Shown: positions 53,346-61,523 of the stretch, piece by piece | Layout: the number at the start of each line of letters is the position of its first letter | Numbering within the stretch: position 1 is the first letter of the stretch | Origin: Lachnospiraceae bacterium XBB2008 | GTDB lineage: Bacteria; Bacillota; Clostridia; Lachnospirales; Lachnospiraceae | Direction: 5' to 3' | Length of the DNA stretch: 64,000 nucleotides | Assembly (NCBI GenBank): GCA_900102235.1 | Contig: FMVL01000008.1 | Coordinates: 165,265 to 229,264 of the forward strand | The notes under the pieces: generated by a model | What the model was told of the DNA's origin: nothing | Database searches by the model: none | What the model saw: only the letters and a program-made list of their open reading frames with translations | Made by a program: the position numbers and the translations under genes

Positions 53346-54074
53346 ATGAAAAACAGAATATTAACGGTATGCGCATGCTTAATAACGTGTGTCATATTAA
53401 GCGCATGCGGTGCAAAGAATTCAGGCTTGTACAGGATCAGCGTCGGGGAAGAGACCGGGACGCAGACGGATGCCGGTGAAGCCGGACAGACCGGAATGAC
53501 AGCTGCCGTCGATGTCGGACAGACCGGGATGACGGATGTTGATGGTGAAGACCGGATCGGATCGACGGGTGATACGGCAACAGATACGGATGTCTCGGAG
53601 GACGAGCCTGTCACCGTATATGTGCATGTGTGCGGAGCGGTGATAAATCCCGGAGTATATGAACTGGGACCGGAAGATCGGGTTTTTACGGCTGTTGAGG
53701 CCGCAGGCGGTTTTACGGAAGAAGCTTCACAAGATTATGTAAACCTGGCAGAACGTGTTGCCGACGGGATGAAGATCACGATCCCGACTGTGGAAGAACT
53801 GGCTGCGATAGAAGCGGACAGCGGCACGGGTACAGGTACTGCCGTTTTTGCAGCGATAGAGTATCCCGGCGGATCGGGCAGCCTGATCAATATCAATACA
53901 GCCGATGAGAAGCTTCTGACCTCGATTACGGGAATAGGAGAGACCAGGGCCAAAGCCATAATCGCATACCGTGAGGAACACGGCCCTTTTGCACAGACCG
54001 ACGATATTAAGAACGTATCCGGAATAGGAGAATCAACGTATAACAAGTTAAAGGATGAGATAACGGTAAAATGA
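53346..54074 (+). CDS. comEA: ComEA-like competence DNA-binding lipoprotein
   Basis: A 242-residue exported protein. Signal peptide and lipobox 'VILSACG' (Cys at about residue 21), a linker rich in Asp/Thr/Gly (about 30-85), an SLBB domain (about 86-150, 'VYVHVCGAVINPGVYELGP') and paired helix-hairpin-helix motifs (about 178-242, 'LININTADEKLLTSITGIGE', 'NVSGIGESTYNKL'). The HhH domain binds double-stranded DNA on the surface for uptake by ComEC, encoded at 61524. Lipid anchoring rather than a membrane helix is less usual. It overlaps the response-regulator gene by 4 bp, tying DNA uptake to a two-component system. Confidence 0.9.
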   Translation: MKNRILTVCACLITCVILSACGAKNSGLYRISVGEETGTQTDAGEAGQTGMTAAVDVGQTGMTDVDGEDRIGSTGDTATDTDVSEDEPVTVYVHVCGAVINPGVYELGPEDRVFTAVEAAGGFTEEASQDYVNLAERVADGMKITIPTVEELAAIEADSGTGTGTAVFAAIEYPGGSGSLININTADEKLLTSITGIGETRAKAIIAYREEHGPFAQTDDIKNVSGIGESTYNKLKDEITVK

Positions 54075-54775
54075 GCAGAATTCTGGTTGTCGATGATGAA
54101 AAGCTGATAGTTAAAGGCCTTAAGTATTCACTTGAGCAGGACGGTCTGACCGTGGACAGTGCCGGCGACGGTGAGGAAGCGTTAGCCCTGATCAGGGAAA
54201 ACGAATACGACATTGTCCTTCTGGACCTGATGTTACCCAAGATGAACGGGTATGAGGTATGTCAGGAGGTCAGGTCTTTTTCGGATGTTCCGATTATTAT
54301 GTTAACCGCCAAGAGCGAAGACATGGATAAGATCCTCGGACTGGAATACGGCGCAGATGATTATATTACCAAGCCTTTCAACATCCTTGAGGTCAAGGCA
54401 CGCATCAAGGCTATCATGAGACGTACGGATCACAGGGCATCCAAAACGGAAGAAGCGGTCGTACTCCCTGAGGGAGAAGGTGTGATAGAACACGGCGATC
54501 TGACTCTGGACACTTCCGGACGCAGAGCTTATGTATGCAATGAAGAGGTCAATCTGACTGCGCGTGAGTTTGATCTTCTTGTACTTTTCATCAACAATCC
54601 CAACCAGGTATATACGAGGGAAAAACTCCTCGAACTCATTTGGGGACGCGAATATCCCGGCGACGGACGTACCGTGGATGTGCATATCAGGCGTCTCAGG
54701 GAAAAGATCGAGCGTTCACCCGGCGATCCGAAATACGTTAAGACCAAGTGGGGCGTGGGTTACTATCTGGCATGA
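54071..54775 (+). CDS. OmpR-family response regulator
   Basis: A 234-residue regulator: receiver domain (1-118) with D52 in 'IVLLDLMLPKMNG' and K101 in 'YITKPF', and a winged-helix DNA-binding domain (about 130-234, 'REFDLLVLFINNPNQVYTRE', 'TVDVHIRRLREKIE', 'VGYYLA'). It overlaps comEA (ATGA) and the following kinase gene (ATGA, 54772-54775). It resembles WalR/PhoP-type regulators of wall or stress genes; targets are unknown. Confidence 0.96.
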   Translation: MSRILVVDDEKLIVKGLKYSLEQDGLTVDSAGDGEEALALIRENEYDIVLLDLMLPKMNGYEVCQEVRSFSDVPIIMLTAKSEDMDKILGLEYGADDYITKPFNILEVKARIKAIMRRTDHRASKTEEAVVLPEGEGVIEHGDLTLDTSGRRAYVCNEEVNLTAREFDLLVLFINNPNQVYTREKLLELIWGREYPGDGRTVDVHIRRLREKIERSPGDPKYVKTKWGVGYYLA

Positions 54776-56244
54776 ACAGGATCCGTACATGGATTAAAGA
54801 CAGAATAAAACTGCTTCGAAGCATGAGACTGTGGATCTTCGCTATGACTTTTGCCATAGGTCTGCTCCCGTGCATCATGCTCAGCCATGTTCTGCTGAGC
54901 AGTTATGAACGCAAAGCCATAGATATCCGCACGTCCAATGTAGCCAACCAGCTGCATATCATATCCGATCATCTGATCACCAACAAGTATCTGCAGGTGA
55001 ACTCTTCGGAGAGTATCGATGCTGAACTTTCCCAGTTATCCAACTTATATAACGGGCGTATTCTTATAATCGATCAGGATCTCAGGATCATCAAGGACAC
55101 CTACGGCATCTCCCAGAACAAGACGATCATATCTCAGGAAGTGATCAGGGCCTTTCGCGGAGAGACCGTATCCAACTATGACGATCAGGATGGGTATATT
55201 GAGATATCCATGCCCATCATAGAAAACGTGTCCACGGATGATAACGAATCCGCATCCGTTATTCGCGGAGTTATGTTAACCTCCGTTTCTTCGGATACGA
55301 TCATGAACACCCAGGACAGTCTCCGTGATATATCAAGACTGGTCAACTATCTGGTGGCCGTGGCTCTTTTCGTCATAGCCGTATCTGCAAGTGCGATCGT
55401 TACGATCCCCCTGAAACGTCTCGTTCTGTCCATCTCGGATGTGAAAGAGGGATACACCAGCAATCCGGTCATGGTACGTGACTATCTGGAGACGGAGAAT
55501 ATCTCTGATGCGTTCAACTCCGTGCTGGCGAGACTTAAGATGCTGGATGATTCCAGGCAGGAATTCGTCGCCAACGTTTCCCACGAACTGAAAACCCCCA
55601 TGACGAGCATGAAGGTACTGGCAGATTCCCTGCTTGTTCAGGATGAGGTACCCCCTGAATTATATAAGGAATTCATGGGAGACATCACGCGTGAGATCGA
55701 CCGTGAAAATCAGATAATATCGGACCTTCTGAGCCTGGTCAAAATGGACAAGACCACATCAGACCTCTATATCAGCCAGGTTGATATCAATGCTCTGATA
55801 GAGCTTGTCTTAAAGCGTCTGCGTCCCATCGCACGCAAAAAGAACGTTGAGCTTGAGTTCGTGTCCATGCGTCAGGTCAGCGCCATGGTAGATGAGGTCA
55901 AGATCAGTCAGGTCATTACGAATCTGGTGGAAAATGCGATCAAATACAATAACGAGAACGGATCCGTGCGGGTTTCTCTTGATGCCGATCATCAGTTCTT
56001 TACGCTGGAAGTGGTAGATACCGGCATAGGTATTCCCGAGGACAGCAGGGATCAGATATTCGAGCGTTTCTACAGAGTCGATAAATCCCATTCCCGTGAG
56101 ATCGGCGGAACAGGATTGGGCCTCGCGATCACCAAGAGTGCGGTCCTCATGCACCGTGGAACCATATCCGTGGAGTCTGTCGAAGGAGAAGGTTCGACCT
56201 TTACGGTCAGGATACCGCTTGTATATATTCCGCAGAGTAACTGA
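54772..56244 (+). CDS. Sensor histidine kinase
   Basis: About 490 residues from the ATG that overlaps the regulator stop; an upstream in-frame start at 54748 would lie inside the regulator gene. Membrane segments at about 20-42 and 190-212 flank an extracellular sensor. A HAMP-like linker follows, then DHp with H271 in 'VANVSHELKTPMTSMK', and HATPase_c with 'NLVENAIKYNNENG', 'DTGIGIPEDSRDQIFERFYR' and 'GGTGLGLAITKS'. It is the cognate partner of the 54071 regulator. Confidence 0.96.
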   Translation: MNRIRTWIKDRIKLLRSMRLWIFAMTFAIGLLPCIMLSHVLLSSYERKAIDIRTSNVANQLHIISDHLITNKYLQVNSSESIDAELSQLSNLYNGRILIIDQDLRIIKDTYGISQNKTIISQEVIRAFRGETVSNYDDQDGYIEISMPIIENVSTDDNESASVIRGVMLTSVSSDTIMNTQDSLRDISRLVNYLVAVALFVIAVSASAIVTIPLKRLVLSISDVKEGYTSNPVMVRDYLETENISDAFNSVLARLKMLDDSRQEFVANVSHELKTPMTSMKVLADSLLVQDEVPPELYKEFMGDITREIDRENQIISDLLSLVKMDKTTSDLYISQVDINALIELVLKRLRPIARKKNVELEFVSMRQVSAMVDEVKISQVITNLVENAIKYNNENGSVRVSLDADHQFFTLEVVDTGIGIPEDSRDQIFERFYRVDKSHSREIGGTGLGLAITKSAVLMHRGTISVESVEGEGSTFTVRIPLVYIPQSN

Positions 56245-56279
56245 TGATGATAATAGGTTTACATAATATAAGATAACCG

Positions 56280-57233
56280 ATGAAAAAGGGTTTACATAAC
56301 AAGTTAAAAAGAATATGGATCTCTGCGCTGTGCGTAGTCATGCTTGCAGGACTTTTAAGCGGCTGCGGGGTTGCGAATGCTGACGGGAACAAGCCCGCCG
56401 GTCTTACTCTTTATTATATAACGAGCGATATCGACAGCCTTGTTACGGTATCTTCAGCCATAGATCCGTCTTCATATGACGGGCAGGCGGAGCTTCTTGA
56501 TGCTCTGACGGATGCTCTTTCCGAAACCACGGATTCACGCATGGTCGCTCCTTTGTCGGAAGAGAACGGCTTCGTATCCGCTAAGATCATTGACAATCAG
56601 GTAGTGCTGGATTTTGACGAGCTCATCTCCGCGAAGGATGTGATCACAAGGACTCTGATCATGGCCGCCGCGACACGCACGATAACTCAGATTAAAGGCA
56701 TTGACAGCGTGAGCGGGACCATAAACGGTAGTCCTATGCTTAATTCTGCCGGAATGGTTATCGGTCCCATGAGCGCCGATTCGTTTATGGATAATGAAGG
56801 ATTACAGATAACGGCAGAAGAGCGCACCCAGCTTACGCTGTATTTTGCAAACGAGACGGGGGACGGCCTGACCAGAATAACCCGTTCGGTGGTTTACTCG
56901 GGAAATATCCCGATGGATAAGCTTGTCGTGATGCAGCTGATCCAGGGACCGCAGGATAACGAGGACTGCTATCCTGTTATCGATCCGAATACCAAACTCA
57001 TAAACGTTACGACACAGGATGGAACATGTTATGTTAACCTGGATTCGACTTTCCTCGCTCCGGGTGTCAATGTTTCCAATGACGTGGCCATATATTCAAT
57101 AGTGGATTCTCTGATAGAACTGGGATCGGTCAATAAGGTTCAGTTCCTCATAGATTCGGATTCCGATGTGATGTTCAGAGAGACGGTAAGTTTAAATACC
57201 CAGTTTGACCGAAACCTGGATATAGTGGAGTAA
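56280..57233 (+). CDS. GerMN-domain lipoprotein of the two-component operon
   Basis: A 317-residue lipoprotein, lipobox 'AGLLSGCG' (Cys at about residue 24). The mature part contains two GerMN-like modules (about 40-165 and about 185-300; 'VQFLIDSDSDVMF' near the end). GerMN proteins occur in spore germination and, as LpqB-type partners, beside sensor kinases; the order regulator-kinase-GerMN resembles MtrAB-LpqB. A direct repeat GGTTTACATAA (56256-56266 and 56289-56299) spans the start. It converges with the MazF-like gene 4 bp away. Confidence 0.82.
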   Translation: MKKGLHNKLKRIWISALCVVMLAGLLSGCGVANADGNKPAGLTLYYITSDIDSLVTVSSAIDPSSYDGQAELLDALTDALSETTDSRMVAPLSEENGFVSAKIIDNQVVLDFDELISAKDVITRTLIMAAATRTITQIKGIDSVSGTINGSPMLNSAGMVIGPMSADSFMDNEGLQITAEERTQLTLYFANETGDGLTRITRSVVYSGNIPMDKLVVMQLIQGPQDNEDCYPVIDPNTKLINVTTQDGTCYVNLDSTFLAPGVNVSNDVAIYSIVDSLIELGSVNKVQFLIDSDSDVMFRETVSLNTQFDRNLDIVE

Positions 57234-57237
57234 CTGT

Positions 57238-57525
57238 TCAGATATAGTCAAATATCGATTGGATCCTGTCTGTGATCTGTATTACTTGAGCAAGAGGAAT
57301 GCGTCCCTTTTGGGTGTATCCTCTTGATTTTATATCGAGCAGTCGGATACTGTCGCATAGGACACACCTGTCATCATCTATCGAAAATGAGAGTGTTGCA
57401 GACGAAATTCCTTCCACGATCGGGCATACGATGACCTTACCGGATTCGTTGAAAATGCTTTTGCTGACTACCAGAGCCGGCGTCTTAATTCCTTCTATTT
57501 TGATGATCTCGCCCTGTTCTACCAT
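57238..57525 (-). CDS. MazF/PemK-like toxin
   Basis: A 95-residue protein with the PemK/MazF pattern: 'GEIIKIEGIKTPALVVSK', 'FNESGKVIVCPIVEG' and a C-terminal helix. Such toxins are RNA endonucleases. It follows a gene for an XRE protein on the minus strand, with the antitoxin TAG overlapping the toxin start region (57519-57525), the typical order antitoxin then toxin. Confidence 0.8.
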   Translation of the reverse strand: MVEQGEIIKIEGIKTPALVVSKSIFNESGKVIVCPIVEGISSATLSFSIDDDRCVLCDSIRLLDIKSRGYTQKGRIPLAQVIQITDRIQSIFDYI

Positions 57526-57980
57526 ATTTCACGACCTACCGGAGTCCCCCAATCAGTTTCATCAGATACTGTTAGTTCTCCCCCTGATTCATTTATGTAT
57601 TCTTCAAGGGTTTTGTGTTCAAATCTGAATCCCGAATCGATCAGTTCCCTGATCTGATCATCAGTCATATGATTTAGTGTATTCATACTCAGCCTCCTGC
57701 TTTCGGAGTATTTCCGGAATCGCCTTTCTTCTGCGTCCTTATCACGTACAACAGATTCAGAAAAAAAATCACCGGGGTCGATACCGAAGTAGTCTGTGAG
57801 ACGTAACAGCTGATCTTCGTGAGGGATGCTACGTCCGTTGACCCAGTCGCAAAGAGTAGTGTACTTGATCTTAAGATCATCACACATCTGTCGCCTTGTT
57901 TTGTTGTTTTCCGTCATGAGATAACACAGATTACGGGCAAACAAAGTTTTGATGTTGTTTGTTTCCACACTTTGCGGCAT
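57519..57980 (-). CDS. XRE-family antitoxin-like regulator
   Basis: About 153 residues. The XRE helix-turn-helix is at about 13-70 ('LCYLMTENNKTRRQMCDDLK', 'TLCDWVNGRSIPHEDQLLRL'). The acidic C-terminal tail ('EYINESGGELTVSDETDW') could wrap the MazF-like toxin. I prefer the ATG at 57980 (MPQSV...), which has GGAGG 7 bp upstream; an earlier start at 58028 lacks a site. A perfect palindrome TACGAC-TTT-GTCGTA lies just upstream, a likely self-operator. Confidence 0.82.
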   Translation of the reverse strand: MPQSVETNNIKTLFARNLCYLMTENNKTRRQMCDDLKIKYTTLCDWVNGRSIPHEDQLLRLTDYFGIDPGDFFSESVVRDKDAEERRFRKYSESRRLSMNTLNHMTDDQIRELIDSGFRFEHKTLEEYINESGGELTVSDETDWGTPVGREIW

Positions 57981-58003
57981 TTTCGTGCCTCCTTCAATAA
58001 TGC

Positions 58004-58059
58004 TACGACTTTGTCGTAATATTATCATAAAACCGTAACGAATACAAACATGATAATAT
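58004..58059. promoter_or_regulatory. Operator-like inverted repeats between TA pair and NAD operon
   Basis: TACGAC-TTT-GTCGTA at 58004-58018 is a perfect 6-bp inverted repeat. Next to it, ATATTATCAT (58019-58028) and ATGATAATAT (58050-58059) are exact inverse copies 21 bp apart, which could be mirrored -10 regions of divergent promoters. The XRE protein is the likely binder. Confidence 0.55.
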
Positions 58060-58109
58060 GATATACTTGCATGTGAAACCCTTTAAACTTTTTCGAAAAG
58101 GAGAAAGAT

Positions 58110-58640
58110 ATGAGCCGAAAGATACTGATTGTTGTTGATATGCAGAATGATTTTACATACGGGGCGCTTCGGAATGAAGATGCCATAGCGATCATACCGA
58201 ATGTGTCGGCTAAGGTGAAAAGCGCCCTGGACGAGGGCACCGATGTGATCTTTACACGCGATACCCATACCGAGGAATACATGAACACCGAGGAGGGCAG
58301 GAATCTTCCGGTGCCTCACTGCATTGAGGGAAGCTCCGGCTGGGAGATCATAGACGAGCTTAAACCTTATGAAAAAGAGGCAGCAGCAGTTATCGACAAA
58401 TACACTTTCGGAAGCGACAAACTTGGCGAGCTTTTGCAGAGTAAATACAAGGATGTCGAAGAAGTGGAACTTATCGGCATATGCACGGATATCTGCGTGA
58501 TAAGCAACGCTCTGCTGACCAAGGCTTTTCTTCCCAACGCGCATGTAAAAGTGGATGCATCCTGCTGCGCAGGGGTTACTCCCGACAGTCATAATACGGC
58601 GCTCGATGCGATGAAGGCATGTCATGTGGAGGTAATTTAA
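58110..58640 (+). CDS. pncA: Nicotinamidase-like cysteine hydrolase
   Basis: A 176-residue isochorismatase-fold enzyme that would turn nicotinamide into nicotinate. The triad is D10, K97 and C129 ('TDICV'), and metal ligands D51, H53 and H70 are present. AAAGGAGA lies before the start. It is the first gene of an operon with pncB (1-bp gap) and nadE, a complete salvage path from nicotinamide to NAD apart from the adenylyl step (nadD), which is not here. Confidence 0.9.
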   Translation: MSRKILIVVDMQNDFTYGALRNEDAIAIIPNVSAKVKSALDEGTDVIFTRDTHTEEYMNTEEGRNLPVPHCIEGSSGWEIIDELKPYEKEAAAVIDKYTFGSDKLGELLQSKYKDVEEVELIGICTDICVISNALLTKAFLPNAHVKVDASCCAGVTPDSHNTALDAMKACHVEVI

Positions 58641-58641
58641 T

Positions 58642-59853
58642 ATGGAACGCATCATAAACAGCTTACTTGAGATAGACACATACAAGTTTTCCATGGGACA
58701 GGCCATTTATCATCAGTTTCCCAGCTATACGACCACCTGGTCGTTTAAGTGCAGGAACGAGGATGTACACTTTACCCATGAGATGGTCGAGGAGATCAGG
58801 GAGCAGATCAGAGCTTACTGCGATCTTCGTTTTGACGAAGAGGAACTTCAGTATTTAAAGAGCATCATCTGGTTCAAGTCCTCTTATATTGATTTCCTCC
58901 GTCTCTGGCATCCGAGATTCGAGGATTTTACCATTACGGAAGATGATCCCTGCGGCCTGGTTATAGAGACTAGGGGAACCTGGCTCAATACTTCGATGTA
59001 TGAGATCCCGACACTTGCGATCGTTAACGAAGTGTATTTCAGAATGCGTTATGACTATGCGGCGCTGATGGAGAGTTTCCGTAAGCGGCTGGATGATAAG
59101 ACTGCCCGCCTGGTAAAAGGTGAGCTGAACCTGGGAGCATTCAGTGAGTTCGGCCTTCGCAGAAGACTTTCCGCCGAAGCTCAGGAACTGGCCGTGAAGA
59201 CCCTGACAGAGAATAAATACCCAGATTCCGTTTTTGTCGGAACATCCAATGTGTATCTTGCGAAAAAATATGAAGTCACCCCGGTCGGGACCATGGCCCA
59301 CGAGTGGATCATGTGCATCGGTCAGGGCAATCACAAACATAATCCCGCATATTCCAACTGGTACGCACTCGACCACTGGGTTAAGGAGTACGGGATATTA
59401 AACGGGACCGCGCTTACGGATGCGATCACTACCGACTGCTTCCTTCGCGATTTCCAGCTGACCTATGCCACGCTTTTCTCCGGTGTGCGTCATGACAGCG
59501 GAGATCCTTACGAGTGGGGCGATAAGATGATCGCACATTATGAGGCTCTGGGCATAGATCCGAAGACCAAGACTCTGCTTTTCAGTGACAGTCTCGATTT
59601 CGAGAGAGCGGATAAACTCAGGACTTACTTTAAGGACAGGGCGAAGGTTGCTTTCGGTATCGGTACATATATCGCGAACGATACGGACGAGACAGCACTC
59701 AACATAGTCATGAAGACGACCGAGTGCAACGGTATGGATGTAGCCAAGATCTCCGACGTGGAGGGCAAGGGCATGTGCAAGAATCCCGACTACATCAAAT
59801 ATGTAAAAAGGTGTATCGACTGGCGCATGTCGCATGAGGATTACAGTAATTAA
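58642..59853 (+). CDS. pncB: Nicotinate phosphoribosyltransferase
   Basis: A 403-residue enzyme making nicotinate mononucleotide from nicotinate and PRPP. Features: 'DTYKFSMGQAIYHQFP' at the N-terminus, 'FSEFGLRRRLS', 'GTMAHEWIM', 'FSGVRHDSGDPYEWGDK' and 'FGIGTYIANDTD'. Length is normal. It starts 1 bp after pncA and is followed 46 bp later by nadE. Confidence 0.97.
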   Translation: MERIINSLLEIDTYKFSMGQAIYHQFPSYTTTWSFKCRNEDVHFTHEMVEEIREQIRAYCDLRFDEEELQYLKSIIWFKSSYIDFLRLWHPRFEDFTITEDDPCGLVIETRGTWLNTSMYEIPTLAIVNEVYFRMRYDYAALMESFRKRLDDKTARLVKGELNLGAFSEFGLRRRLSAEAQELAVKTLTENKYPDSVFVGTSNVYLAKKYEVTPVGTMAHEWIMCIGQGNHKHNPAYSNWYALDHWVKEYGILNGTALTDAITTDCFLRDFQLTYATLFSGVRHDSGDPYEWGDKMIAHYEALGIDPKTKTLLFSDSLDFERADKLRTYFKDRAKVAFGIGTYIANDTDETALNIVMKTTECNGMDVAKISDVEGKGMCKNPDYIKYVKRCIDWRMSHEDYSN

Positions 59854-59899
59854 GGTCTGTCTGCCGTTGCAGAGAGGCTGACTTATCGGAGAATATAAG

Positions 59900-60643
59900 A
59901 TGTTTGATGCAAAAAAAGAGATAGAAGACATTGTTACATGGATCCGCAGCTGGTTTGAGGAAAACGGACCGCGCGCCTCTGCCGTGATAGGGATATCCGG
60001 CGGAAAGGATTCCAGTGTATGCGCGGCATTACTGGTCCGTGCTCTCGGGAAGGAGCGTGTGGTCGGAGTTCTCATGCCGGACGGAGAGCAGGCCGATATC
60101 AGTGATTCATACATGCTGATGGAGCATCTGGGACTGGAGCCTGTAGTAATGGATATAGGAGATACTACATCTGCGCTCAAGGCTACTTTGTCCGAAAAGG
60201 TCGAGCTTTCCCGCGATACCCTGATAAACATCCCGCCGAGGATCAGGATGACGACGCTCTATGCTATAGCACAGAGCCTTCCGAACGGCGGAAGAGTGAC
60301 CAATACCTGTAATAAATCCGAGGACTATATCGGATACTCCACCAAATACGGTGATGCGGCAGGCGATTTTTCCATACTGGCCAACTATACCGTTACCGAG
60401 GTGCTTCAGATGGGTGAGGCTTTGGGTCTTCCGGATAAGCTCGTTCACAAGACACCTTCCGACGGCCTGTCGGGATTGTCCGATGAGGACAAGATAGGCT
60501 TTACTTATGCGGTTCTGGACCGTTACATAACAGATGGTATCTGTGAAGATGAGGCCACCCGCGCCAAGATAGATCACATGCATAAGATCAATCTTCATAA
60601 GCTTAAGACGATTCCGTCATTTCCCCGTGATATAAATCCTTAG
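59900..60643 (+). CDS. nadE: NH3-dependent NAD+ synthetase
   Basis: A 247-residue NAD synthetase with the ATP loop 'GISGGKDSSV' (31-40) and 'CNKSEDYIGYSTKYGDAAGD'. No glutaminase (nitrilase) domain is attached, so ammonia is the nitrogen source. It completes the pncA-pncB-nadE salvage operon. A weak hairpin (AACTCC/GGAGTT, 60650-60682) follows the stop. Confidence 0.95.
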   Translation: MFDAKKEIEDIVTWIRSWFEENGPRASAVIGISGGKDSSVCAALLVRALGKERVVGVLMPDGEQADISDSYMLMEHLGLEPVVMDIGDTTSALKATLSEKVELSRDTLINIPPRIRMTTLYAIAQSLPNGGRVTNTCNKSEDYIGYSTKYGDAAGDFSILANYTVTEVLQMGEALGLPDKLVHKTPSDGLSGLSDEDKIGFTYAVLDRYITDGICEDEATRAKIDHMHKINLHKLKTIPSFPRDINP

Positions 60644-60714
60644 CGAGATAACTCCATCCGGCACAGTCGGTTGTGAGGAGTTCATAATTCCTTAATAAAG
60701 TTTATAAAAAGTTG

Positions 60715-60741
60715 TTAGCACTCACTGTTGACGAGTGCTAA
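60715..60741. promoter_or_regulatory. CIRCE element (HrcA operator)
   Basis: TTAGCACTC-N9-GAGTGCTAA, a perfect match to CIRCE, binding site of the HrcA heat-shock repressor. It overlaps the hsp20 promoter -35 box. hrcA itself is not in the window. Confidence 0.97.
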
Positions 60742-60756
60742 CAACAGTGCTATAAC
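60728..60756 (+). promoter_or_regulatory. Sigma-A promoter of hsp20
   Basis: TTGACG (60728-60733), 17-bp spacer, TATAAC (60751-60756). The -35 box lies within the CIRCE element, so HrcA binding should block polymerase. Confidence 0.85.
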
Positions 60757-60855
60757 ATAATCAGACAGAGGAAATAAAGGATTTCCGAAGTCACAGACAA
60801 CCAATAACCTACAACACATAAGGAGTGAATAGGATATATGAAGGAGGTAAGCATT

Positions 60856-61305
60856 ATGTTAGCACCTAGTATTTTCGGAGAAGGATTATTTGATGATTGG
60901 TTCAGATTCCCTGATTTTCCGGACCTCGATCGGACAGAGAAGAAATTATACGGCAGACACGCCGACAGACTTATGAAGACAGATGTACACGAGAAAGATG
61001 ATCAGTTCGAAATGGACATCGATCTGCCCGGCTTCACCAAGGATGAGATCCAGCTTGAACTTAACGACGGATATCTCACCGTGAGTGCCGCTAAGAATCT
61101 CGACAATGACGAGAAGGACAAGAAGGGTAAAGTGATCAGACAGGAACGTTACTGCGGATCGATGCAGAGAAGCTTCTTTGTAGGAGACAATATTACCGAG
61201 GAAGACATCAAGGCTTCGTTCAAGCACGGTGTCCTCAATCTGACCATCCCGAAGAAAGAAGCTCCGAAGATCCCGGAGAAGAAACTGATCGCGATCGAAG
61301 GATAA
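60856..61305 (+). CDS. Hsp20 family small heat-shock protein
   Basis: About 149 residues. The alpha-crystallin domain (about 40-135) has 'DVHEKDDQFEMDIDLPGFTK' and 'FKHGVLNLTIPK'; the C-terminal 'KIPEKK' may serve as the anchoring tail. The ATG at 60856 is preceded by AAGGAGG (60841-60847); the earlier in-frame ATG at 60838 overlaps that site and is unlikely. It holds unfolding proteins during stress. It is the only gene of its transcript: CIRCE promoter before, terminator after. Confidence 0.95.
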   Translation: MLAPSIFGEGLFDDWFRFPDFPDLDRTEKKLYGRHADRLMKTDVHEKDDQFEMDIDLPGFTKDEIQLELNDGYLTVSAAKNLDNDEKDKKGKVIRQERYCGSMQRSFFVGDNITEEDIKASFKHGVLNLTIPKKEAPKIPEKKLIAIEG

Positions 61306-61362
61306 TTATAGTCCTGCTGATCGACCGGACCGGGATCCCGGATCTACCGAACAGTAAAGATA

Positions 61363-61391
61363 GGGCCGACGCGAAAGCGCCGGCCCTTTTT
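61363..61391 (+). terminator. Rho-independent terminator of hsp20
   Basis: GGGCCG...CGGCCC with GCGAAAGC at its centre (61363-61386), followed by a T-run. A GNRA-capped GC-rich stem with T tract is a strong terminator. Confidence 0.92.
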
Positions 61392-61414
61392 CGTTGTAAA
61401 GCCGCTGCCATGGG

Positions 61415-61432
61415 TGTCAGTGATCATTGACA
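61415..61432. promoter_or_regulatory. 18-bp palindrome overlapping the comEC -35 box
   Basis: TGTCAGTGATCATTGACA matches its own reverse complement at 16 of 18 positions, with a central TGATCA. It covers the -35 box, as a repressor operator would. The binding protein is unknown. Confidence 0.5.
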
Positions 61433-61456
61433 GTCTGCCCGGCTCGCGTGTATAAT
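61427..61456 (+). promoter_or_regulatory. Consensus sigma-A promoter of comEC
   Basis: TTGACA (61427-61432), 18-bp spacer, TATAAT (61451-61456): both boxes match consensus. This is the best promoter in the window, 68 bp before the comEC start. Confidence 0.85.
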
Positions 61457-61523
61457 CACCGTACTGTTCATATTCACATATGTCCCGATCGGGGCCCGGA
61501 CCGTAATGCCTGCAAGGAGACCT

